In this document: in pieces, positions 46,444 through 57,669 of the stretch
Layout of the letters: each line of letters begins with the position of its first letter
Numbering within the stretch: position 1 is the stretch's first letter
Origin: Stenotrophomonas sp. 57
GTDB lineage: Bacteria > Pseudomonadota > Gammaproteobacteria > Xanthomonadales > Xanthomonadaceae
Assembly: GCF_030291075.1 (NCBI RefSeq)
Contig: NZ_CP127407.1
Span: 680,001-744,000, forward strand
Direction: 5' to 3'
Length of the DNA stretch: 64,000 bases
The notes under the pieces: generated by a model
What the model was told of the DNA's origin: nothing
The model's input: only the letters and a program-made list of their open reading frames with translations
Database searches by the model: none
Translations under genes and position numbers: made by a program

Positions 46444-47675
46444 ATCGCAAGGGTGACAAATCGCTGATCGTTGGCCTGGACATCGGCACCTCCAAGGTGG
46501 TGGCGCTGGTGGGCGAGTATTCGCCGGGCAATCCGATCGAAGTGATCGGCATCGGCTCGCATGAGTCGCGCGGTTTGAAGCGCGGCGTGGTGGTGGACAT
46601 CGAATCGACCGTGCAGTCGATCCAGCGCGCGGTGGAAGAAGCCGAGCTGATGGCCGGCTGCGAGATCCGCTCGGTGTACGCCTCGATCTCCGGCAACCAC
46701 GTGCAGTGCAAGAACTCGCCGGGCATCGTGCCGATCCGCGACGGGGAAGTGACCTGGGGCGACCTGGATCGCGTGCTTGATGCGGCCAAGGCGGTGGCGA
46801 TTCCGGCCGACCAGAAGATCCTGCACGCGATCCCGCGCGAGTACGTGCTGGACGACTCGCAGGAAGGCATCCGCAACCCGGTCGGCATGACCGGCGTGCG
46901 CCTGGAGGTGCATGCGCACCTGGTGGTGTGCGCGCAGTCGGCCGCGGCCAACATCAGCAAGTGCGTGCAGCGCTGCGGCCTGCAGGTGGATGACCTGGTG
47001 CTGTCCTCGCTGGCCTCCAGCGTGGCCGTGCTGACCGCAGACGAACGCGAACTCGGCGTGGTGCTGGTCGACATGGGCGCCGGCACCACCGACATCGCGG
47101 TGTTCGTGCAGGGCGCGATCTGCCACACCGCCTCGCTGCCGATCGCCGGCGACCACGTGACCAACGACATCGCGCACATGCTGCGCACGCCGACCCCGGA
47201 AGCCGAGCAGATCAAGGTGCGCTATGCCTGCGCCCTGGCCCAGCTGGCCACCGCCGAGGAAAGCATCCAGGTGCCGTCGGTGGGCGACCGCCCGCCGCGT
47301 CGCATGCCGCGCCATTCGCTGGCGCAGGCGGTGCAGGGCCGTTACGAGGAGATCTTCGAGATGGTGCAGGCCGAACTGCGGCGCTCCGGCTTTGAGGAAC
47401 TGGTGCGCGCCGGCATGGTGCTGACCGGTGGCGCTTCGAAGATGGAAGGCGTGGTCGAGCTGGCCGAGGAAATGCTGCAGATGCCGGTGCGCGTGGGCAT
47501 TCCGCAGCACGTCACCGGCCTCGGCGAAGTAGTCGGCAACCCGGTGCATGCCACCGGTGTGGGCCTGCTGCTGATGGGCAGCCAGATCGAGCACCCGCGT
47601 CGCCCGTCGCTGCCGACCGGGCGCGCCGGAAGCATGTTCAAGAAACTGAAGACCTGGTTCCGCGGCGAGTTCTGA
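46440..47675 (+). CDS. ftsA: Cell division protein FtsA
   Basis: A 411-residue actin-family ATPase that tethers FtsZ to the membrane and recruits later divisome proteins. ATP-binding elements: [18 protein letters not shown] near residue 12, [14 protein letters not shown] near 205, and [19 protein letters not shown] near 330. The SHS2-like 1C subdomain lies around residues 85-165. The C-terminal [13 protein letters not shown] is the amphipathic membrane-targeting helix. The start codon overlaps the ftsQ stop. Confidence 0.97.
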   Translation: MNRKGDKSLIVGLDIGTSKVVALVGEYSPGNPIEVIGIGSHESRGLKRGVVVDIESTVQSIQRAVEEAELMAGCEIRSVYASISGNHVQCKNSPGIVPIRDGEVTWGDLDRVLDAAKAVAIPADQKILHAIPREYVLDDSQEGIRNPVGMTGVRLEVHAHLVVCAQSAAANISKCVQRCGLQVDDLVLSSLASSVAVLTADERELGVVLVDMGAGTTDIAVFVQGAICHTASLPIAGDHVTNDIAHMLRTPTPEAEQIKVRYACALAQLATAEESIQVPSVGDRPPRRMPRHSLAQAVQGRYEEIFEMVQAELRRSGFEELVRAGMVLTGGASKMEGVVELAEEMLQMPVRVGIPQHVTGLGEVVGNPVHATGVGLLLMGSQIEHPRRPSLPTGRAGSMFKKLKTWFRGEF

Positions 47676-47836
47676 CGCGGAACCTGCAACACCCGGGCGT
47701 ACCCGGTCGCAGTACCTGCAATAGACGGCAACAACGCAACACACAACCCACACAGCCGCATCGGCAACATGACACGCAAAGGCAGGAGGCCCGACCGTCC
47801 ATGCCACCGACAAGCGGATACAACGAGGACACGGAC

Positions 47837-49072
47837 ATGGCGCATTTTGAACTGATCGAAAAGATGGCACCCAATGCGGTGATCAAGGTGGTTGGCGTGG
47901 GCGGCGGCGGCGGCAATGCCGTGGCGCACATGGTCAACTCGGCAGTGGACGGCGTGGAATTCATCACCGCCAACACCGACTCGCAGGCCATCAAGAATTG
48001 CGGTGCCAAGCTGCAGCTGCAGCTGGGTACCAACGTGACCAAGGGCCTGGGCGCAGGCGCGAACCCGGAAGTCGGCCGCCAGGCCGCGCTGGAAGACCGT
48101 GAGCGCATCATGGACGCGCTGCAGGGCGCGGACATGGTGTTCATCACCGCCGGCATGGGCGGCGGCACCGGCACCGGCGCCGCACCGGTGGTGGCGCAGC
48201 TGGCCAAGGAAATGGGCATCCTGACCGTGGCCGTGGTCACCAAGCCGTTCCCGTTCGAAGGCCGTCGCCGCATGCAGGTGGCGCTGAAGGGCATCGAGGA
48301 ACTGAGCCAGCACTGCGACTCGCTGATCACCATCCCGAACGAGAAGCTGATCACCGTGCTGGGCCGCAACGCGACCATGATCCAGGCCTTCCGTGCCGCC
48401 AACGACGTGCTGCAGGGCGCCGTGCAGGGCATCGCCGACCTGATCGTGCGTCCGGGCCTGATCAACGTCGACTTCGCCGACGTGCGCACCGTCATGTCCG
48501 AAATGGGCCTGGCGATGATGGGTACCGGTACCGCCCGTGGCGATGACCGCGCCCAGGCCGCCGCCGAATCGGCCATCCAGAACCCGCTGCTGGACGACGT
48601 GAACCTGGCCGGTGCCAACGGCATCCTGGTCAACATCACCGCCGGCGCCGACTTCACCATGGCCGAGTTCGACGAGATCGGCCGTACCATCGACGGCTTC
48701 GCGTCCGAAGACGCCACCGTGGTGGTCGGCACCGTGCTCGACCCGGACATGCAGGACGAAGTGCGCGTGACCGTGGTGGCCACCGGCCTGAACCGCGTGT
48801 CGGCCAGCAAGACCCAGCGTCCGGGCGAGCGTGCGCCGATCAAGCTGGTCCGCAACGCCACCACCGGCCAGCCGGAGTTCGGCGACTTCGACAACGGCGG
48901 CGATGCCGTGTCCAAGGCCGTCGGCGGCATGGGCCTGGGCCTGCGTCGCGCCAGCAGCGATACCGCGGCCGCTTCGACCCCGTCGGCCCCGGCCTCTTCG
49001 GCCCCGGCTGCAGCGGAACTGCCGAACGACTACCTGGACATCCCGGCGTTCCTGCGCCGCCAGGCGGACTGA
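47837..49072 (+). CDS. ftsZ: Cell division GTPase FtsZ
   Basis: A 411-residue tubulin homologue forming the Z-ring. The GTP-binding loops are [17 protein letters not shown] near residue 15 and [17 protein letters not shown] near 105. The T7 synergy loop is [11 protein letters not shown] around residue 207. A serine/alanine-rich linker precedes the C-terminal peptide [14 protein letters not shown], which binds FtsA and ZipA. The start at 47837 follows GAGGACACGG; an ATG 12 codons upstream is out of the family alignment. A 161-bp gap before it may hold its own promoter. Confidence 0.98.
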   Translation: MAHFELIEKMAPNAVIKVVGVGGGGGNAVAHMVNSAVDGVEFITANTDSQAIKNCGAKLQLQLGTNVTKGLGAGANPEVGRQAALEDRERIMDALQGADMVFITAGMGGGTGTGAAPVVAQLAKEMGILTVAVVTKPFPFEGRRRMQVALKGIEELSQHCDSLITIPNEKLITVLGRNATMIQAFRAANDVLQGAVQGIADLIVRPGLINVDFADVRTVMSEMGLAMMGTGTARGDDRAQAAAESAIQNPLLDDVNLAGANGILVNITAGADFTMAEFDEIGRTIDGFASEDATVVVGTVLDPDMQDEVRVTVVATGLNRVSASKTQRPGERAPIKLVRNATTGQPEFGDFDNGGDAVSKAVGGMGLGLRRASSDTAAASTPSAPASSAPAAAELPNDYLDIPAFLRRQAD

Positions 49073-49264
49073 GCGGCGCGGCCCGGGGTTGTCCTCCCCG
49101 GGTTGCGCCACCATGTCCTGAAAACGCGGGCGCCGGGCCAGGATGGGCCCGGCCGCCTTGCTTCATGTGCGCCCCATTGGCGCGCCGGTGTGTCCTGCCT
49201 GCCTTTCAGCCGGGGTAGGGGACCGCGCGTGTTAATCTAATGTGTCACTTCCGGTCCATCCCCC

Positions 49265-50176
49265 ATGATCCAGCAACGCACCCTCAAGAACACGATCCGC
49301 GCCACCGGCGTTGGCCTGCACAGCGGTGACAAGGTCTACATGACCCTGCGCCCGGCACCGGTCAACCATGGCATCGTGTTCCGTCGCGTGGACCTGGACC
49401 CGGTCGTGGAAGTGCCGGCCAAGGCCGAGCTGGTCACCGAAGTGACCCTGTGCACCGGCCTGACCTGCAACGACGCCAAGATCCAGACCGTCGAACACCT
49501 GATGTCGGCGCTGGCCGGCCTGGGTGTGGACAACATCATCGTTGAACTGTCCTCGGCCGAGCTGCCGATCATGGACGGTTCGGCCGGCCCGTTCGTGTTC
49601 CTGCTGCAGTCGGCGGGCATCGTGGAGCAGGATGCGCCCAAGCGCTTCATCCGCGTGCTGAAGACCGTGGAAGTGACCGAGGGCGACAAGGTGGCCCGCT
49701 TCACCCCCTACGAGGGCTACAAGCTGGGATTCACCATCCAGTTCGACCACCCGATGATCCCGGCCAAGCAGTCGCGCCAGGAAATCGAGTTCTCGACGCT
49801 GGCCTACACCAAGGAAATCTCCCGCGCCCGCACGTTCGGCTTCATGCGCGACCTGGAATACATGCGCGAGCGCAACCTGGGCCTGGGCGGTTCGATGGAC
49901 AATGCAATCGTGCTGGACGAATTCCGCGTGCTCAACGAAGACGGCCTGCGTTACGCCGACGAATTCGTGCGCCACAAGATCCTCGACGCGATCGGCGACC
50001 TTTATCTGGCCGGTGGCCAGGTGCTGGGCGCTTACGAGGGCTTCAAGTCGGGCCACGCGCTCAACAACAAGCTGGTGCGCGCGCTGATGGCCGACGCCAC
50101 GGCCTGGGAATGGGTCAGCTTCGACTCGCCGGCCACGCCGGATCCGGTCGAATACGCCACGCCGGCCTACGCCTGA
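49265..50176 (+). CDS. lpxC: UDP-3-O-acyl-N-acetylglucosamine deacetylase LpxC
   Basis: A 303-residue zinc amidase that catalyses the first committed step of lipid A synthesis. Landmarks: [19 protein letters not shown] at the N-terminus, [16 protein letters not shown] with a zinc histidine near residue 79, and [25 protein letters not shown] holds the conserved loop. [17 protein letters not shown] carries the other zinc ligands (H and D). [12 protein letters not shown] ends it. The upstream gap (192 bp) contains TTAATCTAAT about 30 bp before the ATG, a possible -10 region. LpxC levels in other bacteria are set by FtsH proteolysis. Confidence 0.98.
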   Translation: MIQQRTLKNTIRATGVGLHSGDKVYMTLRPAPVNHGIVFRRVDLDPVVEVPAKAELVTEVTLCTGLTCNDAKIQTVEHLMSALAGLGVDNIIVELSSAELPIMDGSAGPFVFLLQSAGIVEQDAPKRFIRVLKTVEVTEGDKVARFTPYEGYKLGFTIQFDHPMIPAKQSRQEIEFSTLAYTKEISRARTFGFMRDLEYMRERNLGLGGSMDNAIVLDEFRVLNEDGLRYADEFVRHKILDAIGDLYLAGGQVLGAYEGFKSGHALNNKLVRALMADATAWEWVSFDSPATPDPVEYATPAYA

Positions 50177-50201
50177 TTCTTGCAGGTTGTTGAATTGAAA
50201 G

Positions 50202-50237
50202 AAAAAAGCGCCGCCTGAAAGGGCGGCGTTGTTGTTT
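50202..50237. terminator. Bidirectional intrinsic terminator between lpxC and dciA
   Basis: A 7-bp GC stem (CGCCGCC / GGCGGCG) with a six-base loop is preceded by six A bases and followed by TTGTTGTTT. It can end lpxC transcription on the plus strand and, with its T-run, dciA transcription on the minus strand. Confidence 0.85.
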
Positions 50238-50328
50238 CCGCAACGCGCACCGCATTCAGCATGCTTGACCGCCGCCAGGGCCGGTTCGAGGTCACGGTTT
50301 TGTGAACCTGTTGGATCGGAAGCCTGAA

Positions 50329-50383
50329 TTTAACGCGGTTTTAACAACAATCTAACGACAGCCCCCCGGATGGCAGCTAGGAT
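50329..50383 (+). promoter_or_regulatory. Three-fold 11-bp direct repeat with possible -10, unassigned promoter
   Basis: TTTAAC (50329), TTTAAC (50340) and TCTAAC (50351) repeat at exactly 11-bp intervals, the spacing used by OmpR/PhoB-type response regulators. TAGGAT (50378-50383) would be a -10 placed so that the third repeat overlaps the -35. The promoter points toward dciA's antisense strand and the M23 gene. No plus-strand gene starts close by. Confidence 0.45.
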
Positions 50384-50458
50384 GCGACCCGGCCCCCGAA
50401 ATGTTTCACGCCGTGGTGACACGCGCGACGGGGAGCGGAGCCGGATGCTCCGTTGTCG

Positions 50459-50908
50459 TCAGGACCGCTTCTTCAGCTTCGAAGGAACGTCCTGCAGGCA
50501 AGCCAAGGCGTCGCGTAGCCCTTTGTGCGTGGCGGCTGAAACTGCGTGGGGGCCATTCCGGTTGTCGATCGCTGGGGAGCGTGAGGGAGTGGTGGACGCA
50601 GTCTTGATGGTCACCCTGGTGGCCTTCAGCCCGATGGAACGGGCCGCGTCGAGCAACTGGGCTTCGGCAAGCCGCAACTTGGCATGCCAGACCGGGGACT
50701 CGACGAGAAAAACGAGGTGTTCCCCGTCCACATTGGCCAGCCGGCAACGGCTGCGCAGAGGTGGCGGCAACTGGGGGCGCAACTGACGGTCCAGCGCGTC
50801 GAGCCACAAGGCACGCCGCAGCGGGTTCCCGCTTTTGTCCGCCATCACCGCATCCAGCGCCGGCTTCGGCACTGACGCGGGGCGAACGCTGGATTTCGGC
50901 TCAGACAT
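50459..50908 (-). CDS. dciA: DciA-family protein (DUF721), DnaB helicase loader/operator
   Basis: A 149-residue protein of the DUF721/DciA family, which interacts with replicative helicase DnaB in bacteria that lack DnaC or DnaI. The KH-like core shows LWLDALDRQLRPQLPPPLRS, CRLANVDGEHLVFLVESPVW and LRLAEAQLLDAARSIGLKATRVTI; the WHAKLRL tryptophan is conserved. The N- and C-terminal thirds look disordered and basic (CLQDVPSKLKKRS end). The location between lpxC and secA, on the opposite strand, matches that in Pseudomonas. Its start is 12 bp from the divergent M23 gene. Confidence 0.85.
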   Translation of the reverse strand: MSEPKSSVRPASVPKPALDAVMADKSGNPLRRALWLDALDRQLRPQLPPPLRSRCRLANVDGEHLVFLVESPVWHAKLRLAEAQLLDAARSIGLKATRVTIKTASTTPSRSPAIDNRNGPHAVSAATHKGLRDALACLQDVPSKLKKRS

Positions 50909-50920
50909 GAAAACTCACTG

Positions 50921-51877
50921 ATGGCATTCAAAAAGATCGTAATCAAAACGCGTGAAGGACAGGCCAAATCGTCGCCGATCACGCGTTTGCGGTTCTATTT
51001 CGAGGACCGCCCCCGCGCCCTGCTGGGCAGCGTGCTCGGGGTAGGCTGCATTATCGGCCTTGCTGGCGGCATTGGCGCCAGCGCGCTGAATGATTCCCGG
51101 CTGCAGGCCAAGGTCGAGCGCCAGGATGCGGAGCTGGCCAAGGTCAAGCGCGATGCGCAGACCCAGGTCAATGCACTCGCGGCCCGCCTCGGCGAGCTGC
51201 AGGCGCAGGCCACCCGCCTCAACGCGCTGGGCGAACGGCTGACCCAGATGGGCAAGCTGGAAGACGGCGAATTCGATTTCAACGAGACGCCTGGCCTCGG
51301 TGATGGCGATGCCGGCGGCCCGACCAGCGACATCCCGGTCAAGGACGTCAACGCCGACTTACAGGTGCTGGAGCAGCGCTTCGCTGCTTCAGGCCGCCAG
51401 TTGTCGGTGATGGAATCGCTGATGTTCGACCACCAGCTGCAGCAGAACGCCGTGCCCTCGCGCATGCCGATCCGCAACAGCTACGTGACCTCCGGCTTCG
51501 GCACCCGTGCTGACCCGTTCGGCCGCGGCGCCGCCACCCACAAGGGCATGGATTTCCACGCCAAGGTCGGTGACCCGGTGATGGCCGTGGCCGAAGGCGT
51601 GGTCAGCTTCGCCGGTGTGAAGGGCGGCTATGGCAACGTGGTCGACGTCGACCATGGCAATGGCTATGTCACCCGCTACGCGCACAATTCGCGCCTGGTG
51701 GTGAAGGTCGGCGATCTGGTCCGTGCCGGGCAGGAAGTTGCCAAGGCAGGCTCCACCGGTCGTTCGACCGGCGCCCACGTGCACTTCGAGGTGTGGGAAA
51801 ACGGCAACGTGGTCAACCCGCGCAAGTTCCTCGGCGACGGCGGCAACACGCCGGTCGGCCGCGTCAGCCGGGGTTGA
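50921..51877 (+). CDS. Membrane-anchored M23 family metallopeptidase
   Basis: A 318-residue protein with a membrane helix at about residues 35-55 (LLGSVLGVGCIIGLAGG), a periplasmic coiled coil (RLQAKVERQDAELAKVKRDA) and a C-terminal LytM/M23 domain (about 190-305). The zinc motif is intact: HKGMDF gives His and Asp, and HVHFE the other ligands. SGFGTRADPFG, YGNVVDVDHGNGYVTRYAHN and AGSTGRSTGAHVHFE are signatures of peptidoglycan endopeptidases. The start codon lies 12 bp from the divergent dciA start. Likely role: cell-wall remodelling, perhaps at division, given its neighbours. Confidence 0.93.
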   Translation: MAFKKIVIKTREGQAKSSPITRLRFYFEDRPRALLGSVLGVGCIIGLAGGIGASALNDSRLQAKVERQDAELAKVKRDAQTQVNALAARLGELQAQATRLNALGERLTQMGKLEDGEFDFNETPGLGDGDAGGPTSDIPVKDVNADLQVLEQRFAASGRQLSVMESLMFDHQLQQNAVPSRMPIRNSYVTSGFGTRADPFGRGAATHKGMDFHAKVGDPVMAVAEGVVSFAGVKGGYGNVVDVDHGNGYVTRYAHNSRLVVKVGDLVRAGQEVAKAGSTGRSTGAHVHFEVWENGNVVNPRKFLGDGGNTPVGRVSRG

Positions 51878-51887
51878 TTCCAGGCCT

Positions 51888-51981
51888 GGGGTCAGAGCCC
51901 ATTCGCCATGGTGAATGGGATCCGACCCCGATCGAGCACGGGGGCGGATCCCTTCCGCAACGCGGAACGGCCCTGACCCCC
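51888..51981. repeat. Two GGGTC-type palindromes in tandem
   Basis: First copy 51888-51929 (GGGGTCAGAGCCCATTC ... GAATGGGATCCGACCCC), second copy 51939-51981 (GGGGGCGGATCCCTTCC ... GGAACGGCCCTGACCCC). They are in opposite orientation and lie between the M23 gene and the secA leader. Confidence 0.85.
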
Positions 51982-52019
51982 TCTCCAAAGGGTTGAAACC
52001 TCAGCCGCCCGTCCCAAGC

Positions 52020-52067
52020 TACAATGGGTGTTGCCATCGACAGGGCGCCAGGCGCCCTGTTTCGTTT
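52020..52067 (+). promoter_or_regulatory. secA promoter -10 and leader hairpin with T-run
   Basis: TACAAT (52020-52025) is a good -10. About 15 bases later comes the palindrome CAGGGCGCCAGGCGCCCTG (52041-52059) followed at once by TTTCGTTT. If transcription starts near 52031, this hairpin would lie in the secA leader, 60 bases before the ATG, like an attenuator. Alternatively it only ends the M23 transcript. Confidence 0.5.
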
Positions 52068-52127
52068 GCGGCGGACGGATCCCAAGGGGGAGGCCGGGCG
52101 TCGTGTCCATCCAACCCGGTTCCTTCA

Positions 52128-54860
<2,733 letters not shown>

Positions 54861-54868
54861 TCCCGAAG

Positions 54869-54891
54869 AGCCCCGCGAAAGCGGGGCTTTT
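54869..54891 (+). terminator. Intrinsic terminator of secA
   Basis: An 8-bp perfect stem (AGCCCCGC / GCGGGGCT) with a GAAA tetraloop and TTTT after it, 8 bp past the secA stop. Confidence 0.95.
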
Positions 54892-54961
54892 CCTTTGCGG
54901 CGCCTGATTCTGGCCGGATCCGCGATTGCGCGGGTCGCCCTGTTCTGGGCATGCTTCCCCC

Positions 54962-55918
54962 ATGCCTTCCCCGACCCGATCGATCCATGTCGTGGCCGCC
55001 GTCATCACCGACGCGCGTGGCCGCGTCCTGCTCAACCGCCGAACCGAGAACCGCGACATGGCCGGCCTGTGGGAGTTCCCGGGCGGCAAGCGCGAATCCG
55101 GGGAGACCTCCGAGCAGGCGCTGGTGCGCGAGCTGCGCGAGGAACTGGGCATCGAGGCCGATGTCGGCGAGTGGCTGATGGACGTGCCGCAGCGTTACCC
55201 GGACAAGCACCTGACCCTGGAGGTGCGCCACGTGCGCAGCTGGAAGGGGACCCCGCGCGGACGCGAAGGACAGGCGATCACCTGGGTGGCGCCGGACAAG
55301 CTGGGCCGCTATTCGATGCCACCGGCCGATCTGCCGGTAGTGGCCGCCCTGCGCCAGCCCGACCGCTACCTGATCACCCCCGCGCCGGCCGACGATGATG
55401 GCGGCGTGCAGCACTGGCACGCGCAGCTGCAGCGCGCGGTAGCGAACGGCCAGCAGCGCATCCAGCTGCGCCTGCCGCCGGGGCATCCACAGCGGCAGGC
55501 GATGGTCGAGCAGGCCGTGCGTGCGCATCGCCGCAGCGGCGTGCAATGGCTGCTCAACCGCGATATCGAACTGGCACGCGCACTGGGCGTGGGCGTGCAC
55601 CTGGGCAGCCAGCAGTTGCTGGAGCTGTCGCAGCGTCCACTCCCCGAAGGACAGCTGGTGGCCGCATCCTGCCACGACCTGCCGCAGCTGCAGGCCGCAC
55701 AGCAGCTGGGCTGCGACTTCGCCGTGCTCGGCCCGGTGCAGGCCACGGACAGTCATCCGGATGCCGTGCCGCTGGGATGGGACGCCTTCGCCGAGCTGCG
55801 TGCGCAGGTGTCACTGCCGATCTACGCCCTGGGTGGCATGGGTCGCGGCCACATCACCGAAGCGCGCCGCCACGGCGGGCAGGGCATCGCGGCCATTCGC
55901 GGGTTGTGGCCGGAGTGA
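54962..55918 (+). CDS. MutT Nudix hydrolase fused to a thiamine-phosphate-synthase-like domain
   Basis: A 318-residue two-domain protein. The N-terminal part (about 1-130) is a MutT-type 8-oxo-dGTP diphosphatase. Its Nudix box runs from GKRESGETSEQALV to RELREELG with all catalytic glutamates, and WEFPGGKRE precedes it. The C-terminal part (about 145-318) is a ThiE-like barrel: HWHAQLQRAVANGQQRIQLR, GVHLGSQQLLEL, VAASCHDLPQL, GCDFAVLGPVQAT, and PIYALGGMGRGHI. The usual ThiE phosphate- and metal-binding residues are partly altered, so thiamine synthesis is not certain. The fusion is known in gammaproteobacteria. ATG at 54962. Confidence 0.9.
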   Translation: MPSPTRSIHVVAAVITDARGRVLLNRRTENRDMAGLWEFPGGKRESGETSEQALVRELREELGIEADVGEWLMDVPQRYPDKHLTLEVRHVRSWKGTPRGREGQAITWVAPDKLGRYSMPPADLPVVAALRQPDRYLITPAPADDDGGVQHWHAQLQRAVANGQQRIQLRLPPGHPQRQAMVEQAVRAHRRSGVQWLLNRDIELARALGVGVHLGSQQLLELSQRPLPEGQLVAASCHDLPQLQAAQQLGCDFAVLGPVQATDSHPDAVPLGWDAFAELRAQVSLPIYALGGMGRGHITEARRHGGQGIAAIRGLWPE

Positions 55919-55923
55919 TGCCA

Positions 55924-56008
55924 GGGTCGGATCCCCGCAACGCGGGGCTCTGACCCCCGCTGGAACCCGGGGTCAGGGCCCATTCCGTTGGAACGGGATC
56001 CGACCCCT
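55924..56008. repeat. Two GGGTC-type palindromes
   Basis: A short copy (55924-55957) and a full copy (55969-56008) lie between the convergent Nudix-ThiE and DUF4124-like genes, in opposite orientation. Confidence 0.85.
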
Positions 56009-56013
56009 CCCGA

Positions 56014-56598
56014 TCACAACGTGATCCAGAAACACCCGTACTGCCGCCGCAGCCCGAGCACCGTCGAGGCGCGCGCCACGCTGCCCGGCAGGGTCTGCTC
56101 CAGGCGCAGGCCGACTGGATGCCGCGCCGCTGGCGGCTCAGGGTCGGATCCCTGCGCAGCAGGGCTCTGACCCTCGTCCTGCAGAACGTCCTGATCGTGC
56201 CGCGGATACACCGGCACCACGTCCACCAGCGGTCGCCGTGCCAGCGATTCCAGCTGGCCAAGGATGCGCTGCGCCCCCGCGTCCGACACCGCACCCCACA
56301 GGTACAGCGAAGAGAGCCGGTTCACATCGTTGCTGAGGATGCCGTTGCGCAATGCGTCCACGAGCTCGCTCAGCCGGCGTGGGCAGCGCGCACCCAATGT
56401 GTCGCGCGGTGCAGTGTTGCCGGCGGGGGCGGGGGGCGGCAGCCGCGACCGGGCACCCACGCTGTCGCAGGGACGGTCGGTGTAGACGCTCTGGCCCTGC
56501 GCATCGGTGCAGCGGTTCAGGCGCGGGGACTGCGCATGGGCAACAGGGGCCATCGCGCACAGCGGCAACAGCACCAGCAGGAGGGAAAGGCGGATCAT
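56014..56598 (-). CDS. Exported DUF4124-like protein with an in-frame palindromic repeat
   Basis: A 194-residue protein with a signal peptide (MIRLSLLLVLLPLCAMAPVA to about AHAQ). The segment LNRCTDAQGQSVYTDRPC matches the short DUF4124 motif, with its cysteine pair likely forming a disulphide. The rest includes CPRRLSELVDALRNGILSND. It then reads GQSPAAQGSDPEPPA (about residues 141-153), encoded by a GGGTC-type palindrome (56140-56175). The C-terminus ends GLRRQYGCFWITL. Function unknown. Confidence 0.75.
   Translation of the reverse strand: MIRLSLLLVLLPLCAMAPVAHAQSPRLNRCTDAQGQSVYTDRPCDSVGARSRLPPPAPAGNTAPRDTLGARCPRRLSELVDALRNGILSNDVNRLSSLYLWGAVSDAGAQRILGQLESLARRPLVDVVPVYPRHDQDVLQDEGQSPAAQGSDPEPPAARHPVGLRLEQTLPGSVARASTVLGLRRQYGCFWITL
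56140..56175. repeat. GGGTC-type palindrome inside the DUF4124-like gene
   Basis: AGGGTCGGATCCCTGC ... GCAGGGCTCTGACCCT. It is coding in this gene and keeps the frame open. Confidence 0.85.
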
Positions 56599-56638
56599 CC
56601 AGAAAGGGTAGCGCCGATCAGGTCCGCAGGGCGTGCTT

Positions 56639-57466
56639 TCAGCCCTGCAGCAGTTTCAGCACCGAGGTGGTCGGCTTGGCCAGGTTCAAGGTATAGAAAT
56701 GCAGGCCGGGTGCGCCGCCTTCGATCAGGCGCTGGCACAGCCTGGCCACCACTTCAGTGCCGAACGCACGCACCGATTCGGCGTCATCGCCGTAGGCCTG
56801 CATCTTGCGGCTGATCCAGCGCGGAATCTCCGCGCCGCACTGTTCGGAGAAGCGGCGCAGCTGGCTGAAGTTGGCGATCGGCATGATGCCCGGCGTGATC
56901 GGCACCTGCACACCGAGCCGGCGCACTTCATCGACGAAGTGGAAGTAGGCATCCGGGTTGAAGAAATACTGGGTGATCGCCGCGTCGGCACCGGCATCGA
57001 TCTTGGCCTTGAAGTGCTTCAGGTCGGCCAGCGCATCGCTCGCCTGCGGGTGCGTCTCCGGATACGCACCCACTTCGATGTGGAACGCATCGCCATGCTC
57101 GGCGCGGATGAAGGCGATCAGCTCGGCGGCATAGCGCATGTCGCCGGGGAAGCCCATGCCCGAGGGCAGGTCACCGCGCAGTGCGACCAGGCGACGGCAG
57201 CCGATGGCGCGGTACAGCTTGAGCAGCTCGCGGATCTCCTGGCGGGTGCCGCCCACGCACGACAGGTGCGGCGCCGCGTCGAACCCGTGGTGCTGGTTGA
57301 GGTGGCGTACCGTCTCGGAGGTATAGCTCAGGGTCGAGCCGCCGGCACCGAAGGTGCACGACACGTATTGCGGATCGTAGTCCTTCAGCTTGGCCGCGGC
57401 ACGGTCCAGCTGGCTGCGCTGTTCGTCGGTCTTGGGCGGATAGAACTCGAAGCTGATGGCGGTCAT
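56639..57466 (-). CDS. metF: 5,10-methylenetetrahydrofolate reductase
   Basis: A 275-residue flavoenzyme that makes 5-methyltetrahydrofolate for methionine synthesis. The N-terminus ISFEFYPPKTDEQ carries the catalytic glutamate. FGAGGSTLSYTSETV, PHLSCVGGTRQEI, LRGDLPSGMG and AAITQYFFNPDAYFHFVDE are standard. PITPGIMPIANFSQLRRFSE and LHFYTLN complete the barrel. It works with GlyA (encoded at 11485) and with AhcY (end of the window) in the one-carbon and methyl cycles. Confidence 0.97.
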   Translation of the reverse strand: MTAISFEFYPPKTDEQRSQLDRAAAKLKDYDPQYVSCTFGAGGSTLSYTSETVRHLNQHHGFDAAPHLSCVGGTRQEIRELLKLYRAIGCRRLVALRGDLPSGMGFPGDMRYAAELIAFIRAEHGDAFHIEVGAYPETHPQASDALADLKHFKAKIDAGADAAITQYFFNPDAYFHFVDEVRRLGVQVPITPGIMPIANFSQLRRFSEQCGAEIPRWISRKMQAYGDDAESVRAFGTEVVARLCQRLIEGGAPGLHFYTLNLAKPTTSVLKLLQG

Positions 57467-57490
57467 GGCGCGGGCGGCGGCGGCAAGTAC

Positions 57491-57508
57491 GAAGCAGTAT
57501 ATCGCTTC
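57491..57508 (-). promoter_or_regulatory. Palindrome over a candidate metF -10
   Basis: GAAGC and GCTTC (57491-57495, 57504-57508) flank an AT-rich core. On the minus strand TATACT (57496-57501) within it fits a -10, 30 bp before the metF ATG. A second partly symmetric stretch ATATC...GATAGAT spans 57499-57520. A methionine or SAH-responsive repressor could bind here; none is identified. Confidence 0.4.
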
Positions 57509-57669
57509 ATCAAGATAGATGTTTGACGACTGCGTGAGGGTCCGTCAACCCCGAGCCGCGACCGTTCGCCCCGCCGTGCGGCCGCTGCTCCGGAATCGCA
57601 ACCGGTACGCCTCGGCCCGGCCCACGCTGCTCCCATCCCGGCAACATCCACCCGACGAAGGAGCAGACG

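Noticed and set aside
50401..50607. A 68-codon plus-strand ORF downstream of the 11-bp repeats
   Set aside because: Composition is that of an antisense frame over dciA and it lacks a convincing ribosome site. If the promoter is real, its RNA is more likely non-coding or a leader.
52041..52127. A secM-like arrest peptide before secA
   Set aside because: No ORF with a signal peptide and arrest motif lies between the M23 gene and secA.
57467..57669. A SAM or SAH riboswitch upstream of metF
   Set aside because: No conserved riboswitch core was found by eye in this 200-bp interval; only the small palindrome is visible.
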